A DNA stretch of 64,000 nucleotides from Paenibacillus wynnii. GTDB taxonomy: Bacteria > Bacillota > Bacilli > Paenibacillales > Paenibacillaceae. This document shows positions 17,581 to 26,597 of the stretch, piece after piece. Made by a program: the position numbers and the translations under genes. How positions within the stretch are numbered: position 1 is the stretch's first letter; each line of letters begins with the position of its first letter. The DNA is taken from assembly GCF_000757885.1 (NCBI RefSeq), contig NZ_JQCR01000002.1:744001-808000 (forward strand). Direction: 5' to 3'. The notes beneath the pieces were generated by a model. The model was given only the letters and a program-made list of their open reading frames with translations, was not told where the DNA came from and ran no database searches.

Positions 17581-17983
17581 TCTTACTACTTTTGTTACTC
17601 TAACTACTCTAACTAACCTAACTAAACTACTACTCTTACATTTGCATGCTCAAGCGATATGACCAAATTAGCTGGAATTTTTCCCATTATTTTGACGCTT
17701 AGACTCACAGGAGAAGATTTAGAGGGATTTTCTCCATCTAATATTGAGTTATTACTCCATTCTGAGCGTTTATAGAGAAGTTTAGTGAATATAGAGGGGA
17801 TTTTTCCGTCTAAATCTTATTAAAGTGTTTTATTTCTTGAATTAGAGGGAGTTCTTCCCATTAAAGAAGTGAAAGCAGCCGCATAGCACAATTCACATCA
17901 CCTCATTGGAATCATCCTGTACCCTTCATCCTCATCCTTCATCATACATCCACCCCACCAGCAGGCCCTCACATTATTCTAAA
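17581..17983. repeat. Non-coding stretch with AGAGGGA palindromes
   Basis: About 400 bases without a credible gene. It opens with a low-complexity CTAACTA-like run (17590-17640). Three imperfect palindromes of the form TAGAGGGA-TTnTTCC-TCTAA follow at about 17717-17742, 17789-17815 and 17840-17863, with a weaker one near 17676. The same palindrome occurs twice at 28.57-28.64 kb. Confidence 0.6.
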
Positions 17984-19177
17984 TTATAGATTACTTACTG
18001 AGGTCATTCTTCTCGCCGGTAGCACCCTCATGAAACGTTCGATTCTATCCAGCGCTTCGGTTAATTTCTGTTGAGAAACGGCATAGCAGCAGCGGATATA
18101 TCCTTCGCCTCCCGCTCCGAACACATGGCCCGGTACAGCAGCCACTCCCGCTTTATTGAGCAGTTGCAAGCTGAATTCTTCAGAACTCAGGCCGGTTCCA
18201 GCGATAGAAGGAAAAGCATAAAAGGCACCCTGAGGTTCATGGCAGGGCAGTCCAATCTCCCTCAACCCATTTATAAAAAAAGCTCTCCGCTGATTATAGC
18301 TAGCCTTCATCTCATCCTTCTCCGGGAGGCCGTTCCTTAAGGATTCAATCCCAGCAATTTGACCCAGAATCGGTGCGCACATCGCCGTATATTGATGAAT
18401 TTTCAGCATCGCTGCCAGCAGCTCCCGATTGCCGCAGGCATAGCCGATTCTCCAGCCGGTCATAGCAAAGGCTTTTGAAAAACCGCTAATAACAATCGTA
18501 CGCTCCTTCATCCCTGGCAGGGAAGCTATGCTGATATGCGTATGGTTGTAAGTAAGTTCAGCATATACTTCATCCGAGATGACGATCAGATTGTTAGCTT
18601 TGACAATCTCCGCAATCGGCAGCCAGTCTTCGTAGGTCATCACCGCACCTGTCGGGTTGTTCGGAAAGTTCATCATCAGAATCTTGGAGCGTGGAGTAAT
18701 GGCCTTCTGTAAAGCCTTTGCCGTAAGCTTGAATCCCTCCCTCGCACCCGCTTCGACTTCAACAATAACGCCCCCGTTCAAATGGGTGATCGGAGAATAA
18801 GCAATGTAACTTGGAGCTGGAATAATTACCTCATCACCGGGAGATATAAAGGCCCGGAGAGCCAAATCCACAGCCTCACTGCTTCCTACCGTAACCATAA
18901 CCTCATGGGCAGGCTCATAGCGGAGATGAAAGCTATTGTGCAGATATCGGGCGATTTCTTCCCTCAACTCGATTAAGCCTGCGTTCGGGGTATACCCCGT
19001 CTCACCGTTGTTCAGCGCACGAATACATGCCGCTCTGACATGTTCCGGCGTTACAAAATCAGGTTCGCCTACCCCTAGTGAAATCACATTTTCATTACCG
19101 GAACTGAGTTCAAAAAAAGCCCGGATCCCTGATGAGGGTATCTCCCGCACACGCGGGGAAATCCGATCACTCAGCAT
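17984..19177 (-). CDS. PLP-dependent aminotransferase, class I/II (PatA-like)
   Basis: I use the ATG at 19177, where AAGGGGGCGAGGG precedes it and the family N-terminus begins at once (ISPRVREIPSSGIRAFFEL). An ATG at 19237 with GAGAGG and a GTG at 19246 are alternatives. The 397-residue product has the fold-type I pattern: VISLGVGEPDF, YTPNAG, the NFPNNPTG cofactor-binding motif, VISDEVYAEL with the Asp contacting the pyridine, and SGFSKAFAMTGWRIGY with the Schiff-base lysine. Substrate range is probably broad amino acids. The MocR regulator ends just upstream, so the two are probably co-expressed and functionally linked. Confidence 0.88.
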   Translation of the reverse strand: MLSDRISPRVREIPSSGIRAFFELSSGNENVISLGVGEPDFVTPEHVRAACIRALNNGETGYTPNAGLIELREEIARYLHNSFHLRYEPAHEVMVTVGSSEAVDLALRAFISPGDEVIIPAPSYIAYSPITHLNGGVIVEVEAGAREGFKLTAKALQKAITPRSKILMMNFPNNPTGAVMTYEDWLPIAEIVKANNLIVISDEVYAELTYNHTHISIASLPGMKERTIVISGFSKAFAMTGWRIGYACGNRELLAAMLKIHQYTAMCAPILGQIAGIESLRNGLPEKDEMKASYNQRRAFFINGLREIGLPCHEPQGAFYAFPSIAGTGLSSEEFSLQLLNKAGVAAVPGHVFGAGGEGYIRCCYAVSQQKLTEALDRIERFMRVLPARRMTSVSNL

Positions 19178-19249
19178 GCCCTCGCCCCCTTGATAGACTT
19201 CCTCTGTAATTAGACCACTCCGAACGCCTGCTTTCATGATTAGCACCTC

Positions 19250-20701
19250 TCATCCCATTAATTGCCGTGCAACCCTGCCAATACACGCGATTCCCTTGCG
19301 GATATCCTCGTCAGACACTCTGGAGAAGCCAAGCCGCATCGTATGCTGCCCCCCGCCATCTGTGAAGAAGATATCCCCCGCTGTAAAAATAACCCCCTGC
19401 TCGCGGCAAGCCTCCAGCAACACCCGTACATTAAAGCCCTGAGCAAAAGTAACAAAAAGATGCAGCCCTCCGTCCCCTGACAAGGTCGTAAAGGGCACAT
19501 ACTCTTTACAGCATTGCAAAGTTAACTCATATTTCCGTTTGTACTCCGAACGGGCTCTTTTGAGGTATTTTTCCAAATTCCCATTGTACAAATATTGATA
19601 AAGAATCGATTGATCCAATGTTGAGGTATGAATATTCTGGGCCCGCTTGATGCTTTCCAGATAATAAATTAGTTCCTGATCGGCCAGAATCCACCCTATA
19701 CGCAGTCCGGGAAAAAGAACCTTGGAGAAGCTGCCAAGATATACGACACTGTTGCCCCCGCCTGCCGTTGCAATTAACGGAGCTACATGCGATCCTGAAT
19801 AGCGTAACTCCTCGTTGAAGCCGTCCTCTATAACCGGTACTCCGTATTGATTCATCAGCTTCATAAGCCCTTGTCTTTTCTCAGGGGACATTACAATCCC
19901 GGTCGGATTATGATAAGAAGGGACAAAGTAGGCGCAATCGTAAGTGTCTTCCGATAACGCTTTTTCTAGCTGCCCTAAATGAATGCCGTCTCGTTCCATG
20001 GGGATTCCTGTTATCCCGAAGCCATGAAGCTTAAGATTCTTAATCGCAGTCTGGTGAGTCGGATTCTCGCATATGACCTTGCCGTTCTTCCGGCTTAACG
20101 CAGACAATACCAGATTAAAACCCTCCGTAAATCCGTTGGTAATTAAAATATCCTTACCCTTCATATTCACGCCTTTATGCTCCATATATTGCTGCAAGTA
20201 CTCTATCAGAGGCTTATACCCTTTGGCATAACCGTAGTTAAGCAGAATGTTTCCCTCCACTGACATACGGTCCAGAAAGGCCCTCTTTACATTATCCAAG
20301 TCGAAAAGGCTCTCGTCGGGTGCAATGCTGGTGAAGGAAATGGTACCCTTTTCCGCACGGATGCCGCGCTTCATAATATCTAGCTCCTCGGCCAACCGCG
20401 CATGCCCGTTCATTCGGGATTTCCAATCGATGTTCCAGGAAGAAGCAGCTTCGCTGCCGGGTGAAGTAGAGACTGCATAACTCCCTTGTCCTTGAACTGT
20501 ATAGGCGAAGCCGTCATCCTCTAGACCCGCGTAAGCAGAAATGACCGAATTACGACTAACCTTTAACAGTGTGGCGAGCTCTCGTGTTGAGGGGAGCTTC
20601 TGATTGTCCTGCAAGGCACCCTTTACTATAAGATTCTTCAAGTAATCCTTCACTTGGATATAGACCGGACGCCCGGCTACGAGCTTGAAATCTTTAAACA
20701 T
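19250..20701 (-). CDS. MocR-type GntR/aminotransferase transcriptional regulator
   Basis: The start is placed at the ATG at 20701, behind GGGGGCG. An open frame to 20758 runs into the terminator of cobC and is rejected. The 483-residue protein fuses an N-terminal GntR winged helix-turn-helix (PVYIQVKDYLKNLIVKG, LPSTRELATLLKVSRNSV) to a fold-type I aminotransferase domain (SYHNPTG, VIEDGFNEELRY, LGSFSKVLFPGLRIGW with the PLP lysine). Regulators of this family sense PLP-linked metabolites; PdxR and GabR are examples. The adjacent aminotransferase gene is its likely target. The effector is unknown. Confidence 0.9.
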   Translation of the reverse strand: MFKDFKLVAGRPVYIQVKDYLKNLIVKGALQDNQKLPSTRELATLLKVSRNSVISAYAGLEDDGFAYTVQGQGSYAVSTSPGSEAASSWNIDWKSRMNGHARLAEELDIMKRGIRAEKGTISFTSIAPDESLFDLDNVKRAFLDRMSVEGNILLNYGYAKGYKPLIEYLQQYMEHKGVNMKGKDILITNGFTEGFNLVLSALSRKNGKVICENPTHQTAIKNLKLHGFGITGIPMERDGIHLGQLEKALSEDTYDCAYFVPSYHNPTGIVMSPEKRQGLMKLMNQYGVPVIEDGFNEELRYSGSHVAPLIATAGGGNSVVYLGSFSKVLFPGLRIGWILADQELIYYLESIKRAQNIHTSTLDQSILYQYLYNGNLEKYLKRARSEYKRKYELTLQCCKEYVPFTTLSGDGGLHLFVTFAQGFNVRVLLEACREQGVIFTAGDIFFTDGGGQHTMRLGFSRVSDEDIRKGIACIGRVARQLMG

Positions 20702-20744
20702 TAGAACATCGCCCCCACAGCTATCATGGCACAGACCGTCACGT

Positions 20745-20790
20745 AAAAAAAGAACCACCGCCTCGGATATTTCATCCGGCTGTGGTTCTT
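20745..20790 (-). terminator. Rho-independent terminator of the cobD-cbiZ-cbiB-cobC operon
   Basis: On the minus strand AAGAACCAC pairs with GTGGTTCTT around an inner CGGAT/ATCCG stem, followed by TTTTTT. It lies just ahead of the MocR gene, which separates that gene from the cob transcript and supports the shorter MocR start. Confidence 0.88.
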
Positions 20791-20872
20791 AGGGAGAGTT
20801 ACCTATTATTGTTAATGGATAAGTGAACACAAGTTCAGTAGAATCCTAGAATTCCCTTTAATATGGTTAGCT

Positions 20873-21523
20873 TCAAAACACTTCACTCCGAGCATATCCC
20901 TCAGCAGCCCACTGTCCGTTACAGCCTGTAAGCTTTATCACCGTTACAGTCCCCGGCTGCGGAGCAGGAGCGTCCCGGAACGTGAGACCGGGTTGGGTTC
21001 TCGCCAAAAGTTGGCGGATGACACCACCGTGCGTCACAATAAGGACTCGCCGAAAGCATGGCTGAGTGAATGTTGATGTTACGCTCTCCTCTTCTGCGGC
21101 TTGAACAAGCTCCAATAGAAAGTTGTCTACTCGTTCTTCGAACTTCTTCCACGACTCACCGTTTGGCGGCGTAACCGCCTCGGGATCATCCAACCAGCTT
21201 CGATATAGGCTACTAATCTTCAACTGATCATAAGTTAGGCCTTCCCAATCCCCGAAGTTCATTTCACGCAGCCGATTGTCGTAGACTGCCACCTCCCTAA
21301 GAGCAGGCATTATGCAGGCTAGAGTCTGGCGGCATCTGGTTAAGTCACTGCTATATACGCGCCAAAAGTCTTCCAACCCTTCGGAATTCCCTTCTTGCTG
21401 TGCGAATTGCTCCATACTGCTAGGGAGCAACGGAAGATCTGTATGACCCAAATAACGTCGCTCTACATTCCATTGGGTGCTTCCATGACGGAGAAGTACC
21501 AGTTCAAGCATGTTAGGTTTCAT
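20873..21523 (-). CDS. cobC: Histidine phosphatase, probable alpha-ribazole phosphatase
   Basis: This phosphoglycerate-mutase-fold phosphatase probably removes the phosphate from alpha-ribazole 5'-phosphate or from the cobamide phosphate. I start at the ATG at 21523, twelve bases after the cbiB stop, with GGAGG upstream. The product has 216 residues. LLRHGSTQWN holds the phosphorylated histidine, RRYLGHTDLPL the substrate-facing loop, MNFGDWEGLTYDQL the acidic loop and LIVTHGGVIRQLL the second histidine. The specific substrate is inferred from its place after cobD, cbiZ and cbiB; the fold alone does not show it. Confidence 0.83.
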   Translation of the reverse strand: MKPNMLELVLLRHGSTQWNVERRYLGHTDLPLLPSSMEQFAQQEGNSEGLEDFWRVYSSDLTRCRQTLACIMPALREVAVYDNRLREMNFGDWEGLTYDQLKISSLYRSWLDDPEAVTPPNGESWKKFEERVDNFLLELVQAAEEESVTSTFTQPCFRRVLIVTHGGVIRQLLARTQPGLTFRDAPAPQPGTVTVIKLTGCNGQWAAEGYARSEVF

Positions 21524-21534
21524 AATATTTGTAA

Positions 21535-22494
21535 TCAACCTCCGAATCCTATCCACGCTATGGCTGCGCACAAACCAACAAATACTGAGGAGCAGAGCAG
21601 CATCATGCGTGAGGTACGGATAATATCCTCCGGCTCTAGGGGGCGTGTCGGATCACCCATGTAGGCTCGGAAGGAACTTACACCGTGATACACATTCTCG
21701 CCTCCAAGACGGATACCAAGAGCTCCTGCTACGGCAGACTCTGGATAACCACTGTTAGGGCTGGGATGAAGACGGGCATCCCTCCTTATCGTTCGGAGGG
21801 ATCTAACCCAATCGTACCGCAGAAGCCGGGAACATAATACGAGCAGCAGCGCCGTAATTCGTGCTGGAATCAGGTTAGCAACATCATCCAGGCGGGCGGA
21901 TGCCCAACCTAAATCACGATACTTATCATTCTTGTAGCCAACCATCGAATCAAGCGTATTCACCGCTCGGTAGGCCATCGCTAGCGGTGCCCCGCCAAAG
22001 AGAGCGTAGAACAACGGCGAAGTGACAGCATCCACAATATTTTCCGCTACCGTCTCCACCGTACCTCGAACAATCTCCGGGCTGTCCAACTGCGTAGTAT
22101 CGCGGCCTACAATCATCCCCACAGCTCGGCGGGCAGCTGGTAAATCTCCCTTACTCAGCTCCGTATAGACTGCCATCCCGGCATCCTTTAAGCCTTTGGA
22201 GGCAATCGTTGTAGAGATCAACCAGGCCTCGGCTGCCCACATGAGCCAAGGTGAAACCAAAGACAGCAGCCATAGCAGTATCGATGTTAGTACCCAAGCA
22301 CCGCCCGCGACCGTTAGCGGAAGCAGGATTCCCGCTGTCCGTAGACTTCGCGGCCGGGAGACGAAGCGGCGAATGATCCGCTCAACAACCGTAATAGCTT
22401 TGCCCATCCCTATGACCGGATGGGGTAGGTTACGCGGGTCGCCTATCATTCGGTCAATTCCATAGGCCGCCAGCAAAATCAAGGCGAATATCAC
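21535..22494 (-). CDS. cbiB: Adenosylcobinamide-phosphate synthase
   Basis: CbiB couples adenosylcobyric acid to aminopropanol phosphate made by CobD. The 319-residue membrane protein starts with GTG behind GAGGTGAG. The N-terminus has DRMIGDPRNLPHPVIGMG, the family signature. Further signatures are GRDTTQLDSPEIVRGTVETVAENIVDAVTSP (split here as the motifs GRDT and VETVAENIVD), RAVNTLDSMVGY and PNSGYPESAVAGALG. Four or five hydrophobic segments are visible. It follows cbiZ by 40 bases. Confidence 0.94.
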   Translation of the reverse strand: MIFALILLAAYGIDRMIGDPRNLPHPVIGMGKAITVVERIIRRFVSRPRSLRTAGILLPLTVAGGAWVLTSILLWLLSLVSPWLMWAAEAWLISTTIASKGLKDAGMAVYTELSKGDLPAARRAVGMIVGRDTTQLDSPEIVRGTVETVAENIVDAVTSPLFYALFGGAPLAMAYRAVNTLDSMVGYKNDKYRDLGWASARLDDVANLIPARITALLLVLCSRLLRYDWVRSLRTIRRDARLHPSPNSGYPESAVAGALGIRLGGENVYHGVSSFRAYMGDPTRPLEPEDIIRTSRMMLLCSSVFVGLCAAIAWIGFGG

Positions 22495-22534
22495 AGCTTC
22501 TCACCTCGAGATAATTCCTGCTTAAACGTTGTAC

Positions 22535-23281
22535 TCATGAATTGTAGTTCCTTGACTTAACCGATTGAAGGCTTGCCGTCACCGCAGAGTAGACAAGCCG
22601 CCCAATAGCGCCCCCTAGATCCGTGGCTGTTCCAGCGTATACATGCTCTGCACGGTACCGATTGTTCTGACTCACTCCAAGTACAATCGCATCCGTAGTT
22701 GTGCCCGTGGCTACTAGCCCATTCTCAGGGTCAGTAATGCCCAGATCAGCTAATGCCGCAGCCTTAGCTTCGACAGCTGTCATCACAGCATTAACCATCG
22801 CTGACGGTGTCAGGCGTCCGTCAATGCCCAGCATGATATTAATCGTGCCTGGGCGGTAAACCGCCAGTACATTACGTTTCACTCCGGCGCGCGCCGCATT
22901 TCCGGCGGCCGCGGTTACGCAGCAGAAGATACCGGCGGAGCCTGTGTCTTCTTCGGCTACCGCCGCATGCTCAAGGGGCACAGCGGTCATCAGTCCTGCG
23001 CAGCCGGATAACGGATAACCCCATTCTCCCAGCTTATTTTCCATATCCCGAACAGGATCGCTGCATTCATAATCCCGGTTGACAAATAAATTGACGGCCC
23101 GTTTGAGGCTGATCATACCTCCGCCATACACAGCACTGGATAGACCATCCGCCTCTTCCGGAAATTCCAGCTCCAGATGATCTCCCTTCAGCGTAAGCGT
23201 AAGTCCTGACCACACCTTAGAGTGATAGGAAGATAACGTTTCTTTTTCCTTAGGTTCAAACGGCAATATGATTTCACTCAT
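22535..23281 (-). CDS. cbiZ: Adenosylcobinamide amidohydrolase
   Basis: CbiZ cleaves the aminopropanol side chain from adenosylcobinamide or pseudocobamides, returning adenosylcobyric acid so the cobamide can be rebuilt with another lower ligand. The 248-residue protein shows the family patterns GCAGLMTAVPLE, FCCVTAAAGNAARAGV and TIN-ML-D followed by AMVNAVMTAVEAKAAAL and TGTTTDAIVLG. It overlaps the end of cobD by eight bases. Its presence, without corrin-ring synthesis genes in the window, indicates salvage and remodelling of external corrinoids. Confidence 0.92.
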   Translation of the reverse strand: MSEIILPFEPKEKETLSSYHSKVWSGLTLTLKGDHLELEFPEEADGLSSAVYGGGMISLKRAVNLFVNRDYECSDPVRDMENKLGEWGYPLSGCAGLMTAVPLEHAAVAEEDTGSAGIFCCVTAAAGNAARAGVKRNVLAVYRPGTINIMLGIDGRLTPSAMVNAVMTAVEAKAAALADLGITDPENGLVATGTTTDAIVLGVSQNNRYRAEHVYAGTATDLGGAIGRLVYSAVTASLQSVKSRNYNS

Positions 23282-24407
23282 TCCGTACCCCGCCCTCTCT
23301 CATTCCTATTCTATCTCCTGTTTCCTCCGCCATAATCTCCCCCATATGCTGGAGCAGACGAGAACAATCAGCAGCGTTTTTGACAGCCACGCGGATATGC
23401 CCTTTCCCAAGCCCCGGGTACATGGCACAGCTGCGCACTAGAATACCGCTTCGGCCAAGCAGGGTCTGCATCTTCTCAGCACTCCAGGGCGAGGGCAAAC
23501 CGCATAGTAAGAAGTTAGCTTCCCCCGGCGGCACCTCGCACCCCAGCTTCAATAATCCCTGCCTCAGCTTGGCACGTTCCGAAATAATCAGGGCGCGTGT
23601 GCGCTGCTCATAATCTTCTCCACTCGTAAGGCAGGCTTCTCCTGCCAGCAGCGCCAAGCCGTTCACACTCCAAGTGACCTGTTTGCCCGTCATGGCAGCC
23701 GCAAGATCCGGGTGGGCAATTGTGAATCCAAGTCGCAGCCCGGGAATCGCGTAAAACTTTGTCATCGACCTTATCAGAATCGTATGCCGGTATTGCTCCA
23801 GCTCCGGCAGCAAGGAATTCCGCTCCGCTTCAGGAATGAAATCGATAAAGGCTTCGTCCACCGCCAGATAGGTTCCACAGCTCTCGGCCTTTTGTGCCAG
23901 CAGTCTAAGCTCTGCTAACGAATATTGGATGCCATTTGGATTGTTCGGCTGTCCTAAAAACAGCAGCTCTACCTTCTCTAACAGCCCAGAAATCTTATCT
24001 ACATCGGCCCTATAGCCTTGCTCATTTGTGCCGTACACAGACAGCACCTCGGCACCGAACTGCTCTGAGAGCTGACGATACTCCGAGAAGCAGGGTTCCA
24101 CAATACCTACGATCCGGGGAGTGAGAGCCAACAGCAGCAAAGCCATAGATTCTGCAGCCCCGTTACCCACCGTTAACCAACTGCTATCCGTTCCAAGACT
24201 GTCAGCCAGTAGACGCTTTAACCGACGGTGCCCCGGATCTGGGTAGGCAATAATAGAGGAAAGCGAATTCTGCAACAGGCTCATCACTTCAGGCGGCGGA
24301 CCCAGCGGGTTAATATTGGCGCTAAAATCGAGAAATCCGCTATCTTCGTTCCCATAAAGCTCCGCCGCAGTCAATAAATCTCCGCCGTGGCCGTATTTTT
24401 CAAGCAT
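23274..24407 (-). CDS. cobD: Threonine-phosphate decarboxylase
   Basis: CobD is a PLP enzyme that makes (R)-1-amino-2-propanol phosphate, the side chain used by CbiB. The 377-residue product begins LEKYGHGGDLLTAAELYG and continues LDFSANINPLGPP, the typical CobD start. The cofactor motif is LGQPNNPNG, LAVDEAFIDF holds the Asp facing the pyridine nitrogen, and SMTKFYAIPGLRLGF the Schiff-base lysine. The gene resembles HisC, but the GH-GD N-terminus and operon context favour CobD. It is first in the cobD-cbiZ-cbiB-cobC operon. Confidence 0.92.
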   Translation of the reverse strand: MLEKYGHGGDLLTAAELYGNEDSGFLDFSANINPLGPPPEVMSLLQNSLSSIIAYPDPGHRRLKRLLADSLGTDSSWLTVGNGAAESMALLLLALTPRIVGIVEPCFSEYRQLSEQFGAEVLSVYGTNEQGYRADVDKISGLLEKVELLFLGQPNNPNGIQYSLAELRLLAQKAESCGTYLAVDEAFIDFIPEAERNSLLPELEQYRHTILIRSMTKFYAIPGLRLGFTIAHPDLAAAMTGKQVTWSVNGLALLAGEACLTSGEDYEQRTRALIISERAKLRQGLLKLGCEVPPGEANFLLCGLPSPWSAEKMQTLLGRSGILVRSCAMYPGLGKGHIRVAVKNAADCSRLLQHMGEIMAEETGDRIGMREGGVRNE

Positions 24408-24579
24408 AACCGCACTCCCTTATCTCCGTACTCATTCATCCTATGTAAAACCATTGCCCTCATTATTGCTTCATTCCCGGAAGTACGTCAATGATTTAGC
24501 GCTTCTCTTTTTGTGAATTCAACTCTTTTAGTTTACAATAAATGCTGTATTCAAACATGCTGCAACGGAGGAACTCACT

Positions 24580-25581
24580 ATGATTTTCATTGATAACACA
24601 GGGATTACAGACGCATCTATCAATCTGGCGATTGAAGAATACGCGCTTAAGCATTTGCCTATGGACGAAAGCTACTTGCTCTTCTATATCAACAGTCCGT
24701 CTATCATCATTGGCAAACATCAAAATACAATTGAAGAAATCAATCAGGAATATGTAAAAGATAATAATATCCAGGTCGTTCGGCGCTTATCCGGCGGCGG
24801 TGCTGTCTATCATGATCTTGGCAATCTTAACTTCAGCTTCATCACTAAAGACGACGGACAATCGTTCCATAACTTTCTGAAATTCACACAACCGGTAATC
24901 GACTACTTGCAGAGCATGGGAGTAAATGCTGAGCTTAGCGGTCGTAATGATCTGCAGGTCGGTGAGCAAAAGATTTCCGGGAACGCCCAATTCTCCACTC
25001 GCGGACGGATGTTCAGTCACGGCACACTCATGTTCAATCTGAACCTGGATGATGTACAAGCCTCGCTGAATGTAAATCCGGAGAAATTTAAATCCAAAAG
25101 TACCAAATCCGTGCGCAGCCGCGTAGCCAACATCAAAGAATTGCTAGGAACCGATATGACGATTGAAGCATTCCGCGAGGGTCTGCTGCGTTCGATCTTT
25201 GGCATGGAACCTTCCGAGGTGCCTCAGTACAAGCTGGAAGAGAAGGACTGGGTGAAGATCCACGAGATCTCCGAAGAGCATTATAAGAACTGGGATTGGA
25301 ACTACGGTCAATCGCCGAAGAGCAATGTGAAGCATATGCGTAAATTCCCGGCTGGGTTAATTGATATTCGGATGGATATTGAGGATGCTAGAATTCAGGA
25401 TATCAAAATCTATGGCGACTTCTTCGGTGTAGGTGATGTTGCCGATGTAGAAAATGCACTTCGCGGCAAACGCTATGAGCAGCTGGAGGTTAGAGAGGCG
25501 TTAGCCGGTCTGGATTTGAAGCATTACTTTGGCCGCATTGAGCCTGAGGATTTCATGGGCTTGGTATTTCTAGAAGAATAG
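24580..25581 (+). CDS. lplA: Lipoate--protein ligase
   Basis: This enzyme activates free lipoate with ATP and attaches it to E2 subunits of 2-oxoacid dehydrogenases or to GcvH. The 333-residue product matches the full-length LplA/LplJ type with a C-terminal accessory domain (from about residue 250, FPAGLIDIRMDIEDARIQDIKIYGDFFG). RRLSGGGAVYHDLGNLNFSF is the lipoyl-binding region, and EQKISGNAQFSTRGRMFSHGTLMFN contains the conserved lysine and the ATP-binding loop. CGGAGG precedes the ATG. It is monocistronic, ended by a terminator at 25.6 kb. Confidence 0.93.
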   Translation: MIFIDNTGITDASINLAIEEYALKHLPMDESYLLFYINSPSIIIGKHQNTIEEINQEYVKDNNIQVVRRLSGGGAVYHDLGNLNFSFITKDDGQSFHNFLKFTQPVIDYLQSMGVNAELSGRNDLQVGEQKISGNAQFSTRGRMFSHGTLMFNLNLDDVQASLNVNPEKFKSKSTKSVRSRVANIKELLGTDMTIEAFREGLLRSIFGMEPSEVPQYKLEEKDWVKIHEISEEHYKNWDWNYGQSPKSNVKHMRKFPAGLIDIRMDIEDARIQDIKIYGDFFGVGDVADVENALRGKRYEQLEVREALAGLDLKHYFGRIEPEDFMGLVFLEE

Positions 25582-25598
25582 TGCGTTAGCTGTACGAA

Positions 25599-25633
25599 AA
25601 GAGGACTCCTGCGAACCACGGCAGGAGTCCTCT
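25599..25633. terminator. Rho-independent terminator after lplA
   Basis: AAGAGGACTCCTGC pairs with GCAGGAGTCCTCT (13 bp) across an eight-base loop. The T-tract is short on the plus side, while on the minus side the stem is followed by TTTTCG. Confidence 0.75.
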
Positions 25634-25658
25634 GTTATGTAACTCAGGGTTAGTTAAA

Positions 25659-26372
25659 TTAACGAGATAGAATAAATACGTAGATGAACAGCGTCAGTGT
25701 GAGCATAATGCATACCTTCTCCACTGCACTGCCTTTCTTAGTCCCGGTACTCATAAGCTTCAGGCGAAGTTTAAAGGGAAGCGGGGGCAGCGGCGTAATG
25801 CCGTGCTGGGTCAATGAATCGGCGAGCAGATGAAGGGCATAGGACATTCCGCCTGCTATCCATATGCTACTACCATCCACCCTGCCCAAGGAGGCGAAAT
25901 ACAAGAGCGCTCCCCAACCGGCAACAGCGTAGAGCGTATGCGTCAATCCCCGGTGCGGAACCAGTGCCGAGAGAGCAAGCGCACAAGCTGCGATATAGTG
26001 CCACGGATCATAAGCTTCTCCGAACGCGAACAAGCCTAAGGCTATCAACAGCATGACCAGATGCCTCAGCCTTCTGCCAGGTAAGAAAGAGACACTGCCG
26101 ACAAGCAGGGCGAGTATGATATTCCACGGTGGAGCTGCAATACCAGCAAAATAAAGGTAGACGGCTCCCCCTAACAAAGCAATTTGCAGCCCTCTCAGCA
26201 AAAATTCCGGTATAGCCTTGCGTACCAGTAGAGAATTGGGTTCATCGATGTCAGGCAGTAGTGAACTTAGCGCTGCTACGGCAATAACAGGGATAGAGAT
26301 CTCATATCCCAGCAGACTCATAGCCGATAGGGTAACCCCAGTGCTGATTATGAAATGGGATTTGCCCATCAT
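25659..26372 (-). CDS. Membrane-bound metal-dependent hydrolase, YdjM type
   Basis: The 237-residue protein belongs to the LexA-regulated YdjM-like integral membrane hydrolases. MGKSHFIISTGVTLSAM, SSLLPDIDEPNSLLVRK and HRGLTHTLYAV carry the conserved His and Asp residues expected to bind metal. SYALHLLADSLTQHGI adds a further histidine and aspartate. There are five or six hydrophobic segments, and the last 20 residues are a terminal helix. The reaction is not known for the family. It converges with lplA. Confidence 0.85.
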   Translation of the reverse strand: MMGKSHFIISTGVTLSAMSLLGYEISIPVIAVAALSSLLPDIDEPNSLLVRKAIPEFLLRGLQIALLGGAVYLYFAGIAAPPWNIILALLVGSVSFLPGRRLRHLVMLLIALGLFAFGEAYDPWHYIAACALALSALVPHRGLTHTLYAVAGWGALLYFASLGRVDGSSIWIAGGMSYALHLLADSLTQHGITPLPPLPFKLRLKLMSTGTKKGSAVEKVCIMLTLTLFIYVFILSR

Positions 26373-26597
26373 AGTGAAACCGCCCCTTTCTTAGATGTTA
26401 AAAAACAGGAACAAGTGTGCGGTTATCGAAGTATATCAAGGCCTTCCTTTTTTGTCCAGCCTTATGGTAAAATCCCTTTCAAATCATGGCTTTCCCCAAA
26501 GCTTTGGCTTGTCCTGCCTCTAAATTTAGGATACAATTTGGACAACTTGACCTTCCCTTCCTTAAAGGAGGGATGTGCAGAGAAAGGATGACCTGCT

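Noticed and set aside
17581..17983. CRISPR array suggested by regularly spaced short repeats
   Set aside because: The units are imperfect palindromes with irregular, non-unique spacing, few in number, and no cas genes are present in the window.
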